This document shows, in pieces, positions 57,119-64,000 of a stretch of 64,000 bases of DNA. This stretch comes from Gonatopus flavifemur (lineage: Eukaryota > Arthropoda > Insecta > Hymenoptera > Dryinidae), in the NCBI GenBank assembly GCA_018340375.1, contig JAFFJZ010000014.1, forward strand, positions 2,852,001 to 2,916,000. Direction: 5' to 3'. How positions within the stretch are numbered: position 1 is the stretch's first letter; every line of letters begins with the position of its first letter. The position numbers and the translations under genes are program-made. The notes beneath the pieces are model-generated. The model saw nothing but the letters and a program-made list of their open reading frames with translations. It was not told where the DNA came from and did no database searches.

Positions 57119-58410
57119 TTATAGCAGAGAGTGGACCTGTTAGGAGCAGTGCAGGATCGGGCGAGGTGACCATACCCGTTGCATCTGAAACAATGCTCCA
57201 CCACCGCCCTCTTTCTGACCCCGCACTTGAGCCAACCGACCTTGATCTTCTTCGGTGGTTGGCTCAATAACTTGGCGGCGGTCTTCCGGCCACATTCTAT
57301 GATGGCCGCCCTCTCGCCCCTCACATTTGTGCCAGTCAGAGAGACCTTAACGCCAGTCACGTCGTCGAGATCCCTGTGTAGGGCGACCATCACATCCCCT
57401 ACCTCGGTGACGCAGTCCAGACCCCGAATCTCCAATGTCCCACGAGGTTCAAAACTGCGCGCCACAGCGTTCTCTCCGAGGATGCCTTTCAGGGCGCCGG
57501 CGAACTCGCCCCTGTCTCTGGTCTTCGGACCAAGTTCAATGAGGAGATCCCCGGCCCGTGTTTTGCGGATGCTCTTCATGTCCGCTTCGGCATCCTCGGA
57601 TTCAACGCTTCTACGTATCTCACCCAGGACCTGGGCGTATGTCCTCTCCTGGCTAGTCTTGATGAGGATAGCCTCGGTCCTGGGTTTCGATACCCCCTCC
57701 TTCTTCTTTCTTCCCTCCTTCCCCTCCTTTTTCTTCTTTGTCGCCCTTGCGCCCTGTTCATCAGGGAGCTGCGGGGCCGCGACCTCACTTCTTCGCGTTC
57801 TCCCTCCTCCACTGTCTCCCGTCGTCCCCCTGCCCCTCTCCTTCCGTGACTGGACAAGTGTCCATTCCTGGGAAGGTAGGACTACGGGGTCCGGGGGAGC
57901 GGTCGCATCTTCAGGCGCCGTTGCTGATGGTGCGACTTGAGTTGAGGGGGGAGTTTTCTTTTTCTTCCGCTTCGGCGTCCTCCTTCTTTCCTCCGGGCTA
58001 TTCCCGGGAGTTCTCGGCCGTTTTTGCGGGGTGGTGGTTGCGGGCCCGAAGGTCCCCGATTTGTTGAAATCCTTATTGCGGTTCCCCGTCTTCCTAGCAA
58101 CCCTGTTCTTCTCCACCCACTCAAAATTGGTATCAAAGACACTCTTCCCTTCTTCTATCCGTTTGAGCGTCCACAGCATGGCATCCGTCCATTCTCTCAC
58201 CCTGGGGAGCCCATCCTTGACCGTCATATTGACGTTTCTCTGGACTCCGCAGGCTTCAATCATGTTCCTTACCTCGCTGGCTACTAGAGGGAGCAACTTG
58301 CCCATTTCCTTGCGGAAATTAGCGAGCTCCTCCTTCCGTTCTCTTAGGCCTCGCGCTTCCACCGTAGTGTCCACGCTCAGCCCAGAGATAGCGCTCGAGG
58401 TGCTGGCCAT
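57031..58410 (-). CDS. R1-clade LINE copy 1 ORF1 (gag-like, CCHC zinc knuckles)
   Basis: 459 residues from ATG 58410, uninterrupted. The N-terminal region is predicted coiled coil. The middle is low-complexity basic and Pro-rich (~135-250). An RRM-like region follows (ARSFEPRGTLEIRGLDCV). Three Cys/His knuckles close the protein (CFRCNGYGHLARSC, CYKCGGEGHKAREC, CMLCA...). It binds element RNA to form the RNP. The frame is also open upstream of the chosen Met, so the start is uncertain. It overlaps ORF2 by ~88 bp in another frame, as common in this clade. High GC against AT-rich neighbours. Confidence 0.8.
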   Translation of the reverse strand: MASTSSAISGLSVDTTVEARGLRERKEELANFRKEMGKLLPLVASEVRNMIEACGVQRNVNMTVKDGLPRVREWTDAMLWTLKRIEEGKSVFDTNFEWVEKNRVARKTGNRNKDFNKSGTFGPATTTPQKRPRTPGNSPEERRRTPKRKKKKTPPSTQVAPSATAPEDATAPPDPVVLPSQEWTLVQSRKERGRGTTGDSGGGRTRRSEVAAPQLPDEQGARATKKKKEGKEGRKKKEGVSKPRTEAILIKTSQERTYAQVLGEIRRSVESEDAEADMKSIRKTRAGDLLIELGPKTRDRGEFAGALKGILGENAVARSFEPRGTLEIRGLDCVTEVGDVMVALHRDLDDVTGVKVSLTGTNVRGERAAIIECGRKTAAKLLSQPPKKIKVGWLKCGVRKRAVVEHCFRCNGYGHLARSCTAPNRSTLCYKCGGEGHKARECTATPRCMLCAEREIESA

Positions 58411-59607
58411 GCTAGTGACTGGTCCCTGCGTATCTGGGCTCCACCGTGCCGAGGTGTTATAGGCACGGTGAGGCTGACGACATCTGTCACGATGTCTGGC
58501 GCACCAGTTCCTCCCTCCTCCCCTGAGCTATCTACGGCTCTCATTCCCCTCCTCATGTCCCCGTTTTTCTTGTCTTTATTCGCTATATTGATTATTTGGT
58601 GCTTAAGACGGTTCGGCCATCATGGCAACCTCACCGCAGTGAGACAATTGTCCCCGCCTGTAATGTACCCCTAGTGATGGGCATCGAAAACCGAGAAGCG
58701 ATAGTTCGGCTGGTCAGGCCTATCGATGCCAGTGACTCTAATAAAAAATGTGACGGGATAGGCCCGCGCCATGATTGATGCGAAAGGTTTTACGTCACCC
58801 CCATCGAGTGGACGGCAGCCGATCCGAACGGCTGCCTGGCCCACAGCTCAGGCTAGACGGTGCTACGGGTAAATCCCCTCCGTAGCAAAAGGGTATGACC
58901 ACGCAACACCTCCACTCCCACCGCTCGGTTCTCGAGGCGTCGACCCCACCATTGAGTCCAGACAGTGCGGCGCCAACAGGTTCCCACAATGATCGTGTTG
59001 GGTCCAAGGCGGGAAGTGTGCTCCTCAAGGTAGGCTTATGGTCTCCCGTATGTCACCACAGAGGTCAGGTACTGAGTTCCGCCAGCTACGGCCAGCATTT
59101 CGCCGCACCCCAGAGAGGCCAATCACTAGTTGACCTCAGGTCAGTCTAATAGAAATGTTCACCAAGGGAACCGAACGATGTTTCATTCACGCAACATCCG
59201 CTCACCCATTCATTCCGTCACCAGAACGCCGCCCGATACGGGAACAGACGCGTCTGGAGTTTTGGGTAGCTCATCCGCCTCTGACACCGTTGGGGACCTT
59301 TGTCCCTCCTCCGCCGCCGGAGCCGATGGCCTGGTATCGTTGATCCCGGTTCCCTCCCCAGAGACCAATCCGCAAACGGGCACGAGGCCCACGGCGTAGC
59401 TCCCTGGTTCATCAGGCAGCGTCCCTGGAACAGAGAGCGACCCATAAGTGCGCACGATACACCCTGGCTCTCTTCCTGCATGTCGAGACGCTCTGTCCTC
59501 CACGGCGGGGACTCCGGAAGGCACATGAGACCCCAAGCATGCTTCGCCGGTTCACAGGACGAATCGATCAAGCCCCCCCACCGCGGCAAGGTGATACCAC
59601 GGAGAGG
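58411..59607 (-). other. R1-clade LINE copy 1 5' untranslated region
   Basis: GC-rich 1.2 kb between ORF1 and the (TTA)n tail of copy 2. No conserved coding frame that I recognise. An internal RNA polymerase II promoter would be expected here; none can be read. Confidence 0.5.
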
Positions 59608-59652
59608 AATAATAATAATAATAATGATAATAATAATAATAATAATAATAAT
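59608..59652. repeat. (ATA)n microsatellite: 3' tail of LINE copy 2
   Basis: About 15 units with one ATG interruption; minus-strand (TTA)n tail after TTCTTATAGAGGGGG-type LINE end. Copy 1 starts at its outer edge. Confidence 0.85.
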
Positions 59653-61224
59653 TTTTTCTTATAGAGGGGGAAATGCTTTATGCACCGTCAGGGAGCTGAT
59701 GTCATCGCTCCCCGGTGTGTGGGACTCCTGCTGTGGCTGGAGATGACAGTTGCCGATCGCAGTATACCTACTAAAACCCCCGTTTCACGTGGCCCCTCCG
59801 CCTTCCCTGCTGGCTCTCGCATCGAGGACCCTCTTCTTCCGTCGCAGGACCGACTCCGCAAAGCTGGCGACATCAGTCCATGCGTCCTGGCTTAGCAGCA
59901 TGGCTCCAGCGATGTTCTCTGGAGTCACACTGCCGTAGATCTCTTCGAGGCGACTTCTCTCCGCCCGCCACTCCTTACACTCAAAGAACGCGTGGAGGGC
60001 ATCGTCTCGTTTGGAGTCGCAGAAGACACAGTCTGAGTCCTGCGCCTTGCCCATTTTACAGAGGTAGGCTTGGAACAGACCGTGCCCCGTCAGCAGCTGA
60101 GTGAGGAAGTAATTGACTTCCCCATGCTGACGGTTGAGCCAGGAATCCAGACGAGGTGTTATCCTCGCTGTCCATCTGGCTCGCGACTCTCCTTCCCACC
60201 GTTCTTGCCAGGTACGCAAAGACACGTCTCTAGCTTGACGCCTCGCTTCATCCCTCCCTGGGACGGAAGCTCCGCGGTGGACGGACCTCCGTTTCTGGGC
60301 GAGGAGGTCAATTGGTATGACCCCCGCAATGACCAACGCTGCAGGCTCCGAGACCGTGCGGCAGGAGCAGACGATACGGAGGGCCCCTCTCCGCTGAACT
60401 GCGACCATGCGCTTCCGGTATTTTTCGTACCGCAGCGCATCGGCCCAGACCTCGGCACCGTAGAGCATGATGGACTCGGTGGTTCGTAGGAGTAGTTTTC
60501 TCCTGCAGGGTCGGGGGCCGCCGATATTGGCCATGACCCTGCTCAAGGATGTGACTATTTCCGACGCCTTGTCCGCTCTGTTCCTTATTTCTTCCCAGAA
60601 GGTGAGCCGTGAATCTAGGCACACCCCCAGGTACTTCACCGATGCCTTCGTCTGGACCGTCACCTGTCCTACCTGCATATCCCTGATCAGGGGGATATGC
60701 TTCTTGGTGAGGAGCACGATCTCGGTCTTCGCCAATGCCAGCTGCAATCCGTGGCCGTCTATCCAGGAACGGACGCGACGCATGGTCGGGTTGAGCAGCA
60801 TCTGCGCCTGTTCGACGGCGCGTGCGATAATGACCGCACCGACGTCATCCACATACCCAACCAGAAACACCCCTCCGGCAGCTCCATACGGAGAATCCCG
60901 TCATAGGTAGCGTTCCATATATTGGGTCCCAGTATGGAGCCTTGAGCCGCTCCAGAGGTCAACTCTCTCCACCGGGCCAACCTTGGTCCCATACATTAGG
61001 GAGCGGGATCTCAGGTAGTCGTCGAGTACCCTCATGAGATATTCGGGCACTCGAAAGTCCCGCTCCAGCGCGCTTATAGCGTCGCTCCATCTAACCGAGT
61101 TGAAGGCGTTGCGCACATCCAACGTGACCAGCAGACAAACGGGCCGGGAATAGTGATTCCCGCGCTCCGTGCCCCTGGCTGCCTCGATCACCTCCTGGAT
61201 AGCGTGAACCATCGACCTCCCCAC
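59653..61224 (-). pseudogene. R1-clade LINE copy 2, 5'-truncated (RT end and C-terminus)
   Basis: Begins inside RT (SMVHAIQEVIEAARG, LVTLDVRNAFNSVRW). It shifts frame near 60960 and 60880, then runs uninterrupted for 361 residues (60870-59785): LVGYVDDVGAVII (catalytic YVDD), ALAKTEIVLLTKKH, VKYLGVCLDSRLTF and the Cys/His motif CVFCDSKRDDALHAFFEC. The 3' end is homologous to copy 1, but coding similarity is moderate, so the two are different subfamilies rather than a recent duplication. Truncation at 61224 is typical of LINE insertion. Confidence 0.85.
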
Positions 61225-62757
61225 TCAATAAACACCAATAGATTGGAGGTCTTTCGGTACAGTTCAAGTATATTCGCACAAGTATACGGATGTTTCCAGT
61301 TCATACACCGAAATCATAGGCGTGCCTACGATGGATGCCGTTGATGTCCCGGCACTCAGAATTCGGAGTTGATTATTGATTCCTATCCCCCCTATGGAAA
61401 TTCAATCATACTTTGATCATGCACTGAAATTATCTAGTATATTTGTAGACTTTTCATACCATAATTACACTGAAGTAATACTGTCACACAAGTCAGACTG
61501 GGTTCACACCAAAAATATATCCAAATATGGTTCATTTCCGGTATTTCTTGGGTGTGGATCATTCATATACCGAAATATTACTCGTCGAATACAAAATGAT
61601 TGGAGATCTTTCGGTACACTTCAAGTATGTATAATGATTGCACAAGTATGCGAGATGTTTTCAGTTCACTTTAAGTCAGAATTTGGTATTCCACCAGATT
61701 ACCACCAGGTTCACACCAATTGTATATCATACCCAAATTATGCTGACAGAATACCGAAATCGCGCTACCTCAGAGTAGGTAGTGCAGTGAATTTCCGAAC
61801 ATCGAAATTACAACAAATTTATATTAACATTTGCTAAATCTATCATTGGTGGTATTTCGGAATGTAAAATTCATTCCACTATCAACCATGGGTCAGTGTG
61901 ATTTCCTTGTACTTTCACAATACATTTCTGTACGAATACATTCAGCGATTATGTCTACCAAAATTACACCGATCCCACTCTTATATGATGCAGTGAATAT
62001 CATTGAAAGTAATTTTTGAGTATACGAAGATGAAACCAACCCACGGTAAGTAGTAATATGAATTGTGTATACCAAAGGCGCACCAAGATTTTACCGGTTG
62101 AATATCAAGGAATTCAGTGTTGGTGTAATTTTGGTATACAAACTCGATTTTACTCCCTATCGTGGGCTGTTTCGATCTTCGTGTATTTCAAGTGTACGTC
62201 AAAAAATGTTCAGTCGACATCATGTCAGCGTGAAGTTGGTGTAATCTTAGTGGGTGTAATTTTTACGACAGTTGGTGTAAAAAATTCACAAATACACCGT
62301 GTACTTTTGGTATAGATGTCGTAAAAATACATCGAAATACCGGAATATCACAGGTACTCCAATTTCACGCTTACCTTCTAAATACACGAAAATTATTTTC
62401 TAGAACCACGGTGTAACATTTTCAGTAGGGGCAATTGAGTGCAACTTCATATCATAAAGCATGAGATTTTACTACATTCAGTTGTAAACATCATACTATT
62501 TCACTTACGAGCACTAATGTACGAGTAAATGTAGTAATATTTGATACATCATTTTTCTGCATGTGATTTATTGTAATGTTGCATGTTGCATATCACTGTT
62601 AAAAATTTCCACCGCAAATTTAAGAATATTGATATTAATTGTGATACAAAAGTTTGTAAGCTATTGACGAAACATATTTTGTTTATTGAATTTCCCATAC
62701 TTCTATTAAAATTCAAACACAATATTGTTTTAAAGTGCTTTTCATACAAAATTTGAT
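61225..62757. repeat. Non-coding ACACC-rich repeat family
   Basis: A GATTGGAG(G/A)TCTTTCGGTAC phrase occurs at 61243 and 61590. Many CACCAAA/TTTGGTGT words follow. 62270-62430 is related to 49940-50080, and 62430-62570 is the inverted match of 34656-34790. Probably a non-autonomous element with at least three diverged copies here. No gene. Confidence 0.55.
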
Positions 62758-62875
62758 TTGGATCCTCATAAAATCTGTAGTGAATTTCGAACACAAATAT
62801 GTGTGTTAATTGCTTCCAAATTTTGTGTATTCAATCCACAAACTTTTTCAACAGTGTATACCGGAGAACTAATAA

Positions 62876-63093
62876 TTTTACAGATACTGTGTCATAGAAA
62901 TAACCATACCACTCGTTGCGCAGGTCTGCGCAGCATAAATAAAAGTGATTTGCAAGTAGGAATCATCCAAGAACACATTGCAAAAACCTCCCAGGGAGAG
63001 TTTTTTGAAGTATTTGAGAAAATCGTCAATGAAATATCGAAATTGATGATTTCATTCGTACGCACAACTCAAAAACGCAATGTTCCATCCTAA
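62876..63093 (+). other. Unrecognised open stretch, possible exon
   Basis: Follows a good acceptor (AATTTTACAG, AG at 62881-62882) and stays open for about 60 codons (NKSDLQVGIIQEHIAKTSQG, FFEVFEKIVNEISKLM) to TAA at 63091-63093. Composition is protein-like, but I recognise no family and no upstream exon. Could be chance. Confidence 0.2.
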
Positions 63094-63884
63094 CACTCAT
63101 GTCCCCTGGACAATATTTATTATTTTTATATTGAAACAACATGTAAACTTCCACAAAATCCTTAGATATCAAGATCATGAGGGCTTGCAAGCGTTGATTA
63201 CTTCGAAAACTCTTGTATTATTTTTCGGGAATTTTTAGAATTTCACAGTAATTTCTGTAGCATACGTAACAATATCTCACAAACTAACTCGCCTTCAGAC
63301 ACAGCGTTACATACCTTCATACTACTAATGTATTGGAGTAAGAAAATACCAACATTCTCGAATTTTAGAGTATTTCAGAAAAGGGGGTTTTGAGCACTTT
63401 TTGTGGATTTCGGCCCACTGTGCGACGCGACTAAACTCGGAGTTTTCTTCAATAATTCTCCATATTTCAACTCGTTGTATTTCGTTGAAAACCATATGAA
63501 TGTCATTTTTTTTCCACCTACTACGTTCTTCGAATTCTCCCCTCTCAAGATGATTATAAGATTCTTTTCTCTGCTTCCACCGCTGTGAAATCTTGATTCT
63601 CCGAACATCGATTCTACATCGAAAGCACATCGGTCGTTTGCACATTTCGAAGTTCGAAAGTATATCGATTCGACATCGATCTGGTCCACCAGGGGAATCT
63701 CCGCTCGATCTTGCTTCTCTGTGTAAAATTCGTGCGGTGGGCGTTTCCAAGCCTGCTCCATTCTCTCACCGTTCTTCCCCGACTCGGCAGTCACACCAGT
63801 CACACTCCGCCTCGTCGCTGCTCCACCGCACTGAAATTCTTCGATAAATTGAAGTTCTTAAAATCGTTGATTCATGCTTTTAAT
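63094..63884. other. Non-coding, repeat shared with 34 kb
   Basis: 63388-63428 matches 34087-34128 in inverted orientation (39 of 41 bases). ATCGATTC/ACATCGA words at 63600-63680 resemble 33040-33080. No gene recognised. Confidence 0.45.
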
Positions 63885-63993
63885 GGATGGGGGCCAAATC
63901 AACGAAATCAGTGTTTGAAAAAAGAGAGTGTGATGTATCTCTCTTTTCAACCAACTTTTCGTTGATTTGGTTTCGTTAATTTGGCCCCCATCC
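63885..63993. mobile_element. hAT-like MITE, 109 bp, GGATGGGGGCCAAATCAACG termini
   Basis: The ends GGATGGGGGCCAAAT and ATTTGGCCCCCATCC are exact inverted copies over 15 bp. Same family as 38023-38160. Left flank CTTTTAAT resembles the seven available bases CTCTTAA on the right; the window ends there. Confidence 0.85.
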
Positions 63994-64000
63994 CTCTTAA

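Larger units (their letters stand above)
53846..59607 (-). mobile_element. R1-clade LINE copy 1, near full length (5.8 kb)
   Basis: Carries both ORFs and a ~1.1-kb 5' region on the minus strand. The 3' end shares a conserved terminus with copy 2 (CTCTATAA-type, then (TTA)n). The 5' end begins CCTCTCCGTGGTATC, directly after the (TTA)n tail of copy 2. Confidence 0.85.

Noticed and set aside
63325..63803. Two overlapping ~142-codon minus-strand frames
   Set aside because: Overlap each other in different frames, lie in repeat-like sequence and show no conserved motif.
1..64000. CRISPR array, operon, phage or other prokaryotic system
   Set aside because: No short regularly spaced direct repeats with unique spacers, no prokaryote-like gene packing. 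The tandem repeats are satellites and the genes are eukaryotic transposons.

Overview
The window looks like a gene-poor, AT-rich arthropod (most likely insect) chromosome segment made almost entirely of transposable elements. I recognise no ordinary host gene, no rRNA, no intact tRNA and no bacterial feature. The evidence is the element set: an intact mariner, a BEL/Pao element, a Ty3/gypsy element, an RTE-clade LINE, two R1-clade LINEs with (TTA)n tails, a CR1/L2-like LINE, a pogo/Tigger-like gene with introns, a DD41D Tc1/mariner-type element, a CACTA-like transposase and dozens of MITEs. The insect order cannot be called from this sequence.

Layout. 1-4.7 kb: a three-exon Tigger/jerky-like transposase gene whose last exon is split by a 1.4-kb piggyBac-like non-autonomous element with TTAA duplications. 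5.5-7.0 kb: small MITEs. 6.5-10.1 kb: a large near-perfect inverted duplication with a 20-bp centre; each arm carries part of a DUF7869-like gene, and the left arm carries a MITE whose empty site survives in the right arm. 11.0-32.8 kb: a composite bounded by ~680-bp inverted repeats. Just inside each inverted repeat lies an array of a 151-bp satellite, and both arrays point the same way. The satellite is split by ~17 kb of nested retroelements: BEL/Pao (minus strand), Ty3/gypsy (plus strand, itself carrying an intact mariner) and an RTE LINE (itself carrying a MITE).

33-42.4 kb: a MITE-dense zone including a 2.0-kb DD41D transposon with ~385-bp terminal inverted repeats and a nest of hAT-like MITEs with readable 7-8-bp target duplications. 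43.6-47.0 kb: a LINE that lost its reverse transcriptase, next to a 246-bp satellite. 48-51.3 kb: more MITEs, one with a degenerate tRNA-like segment. 51.5-53.8 kb: a decayed CACTA-like transposase with acidic repeats. 53.8-61.2 kb: two R1-clade LINEs head to tail at a (TTA)n tract. 61.2-64 kb: repeats, with one more hAT-like MITE at the right edge.

These sequences do not work together as a pathway. Their relations are historical, and the nesting order can be read in several places because paired copies preserve empty sites. Only the mariner transposase lacks an obvious inactivating lesion.
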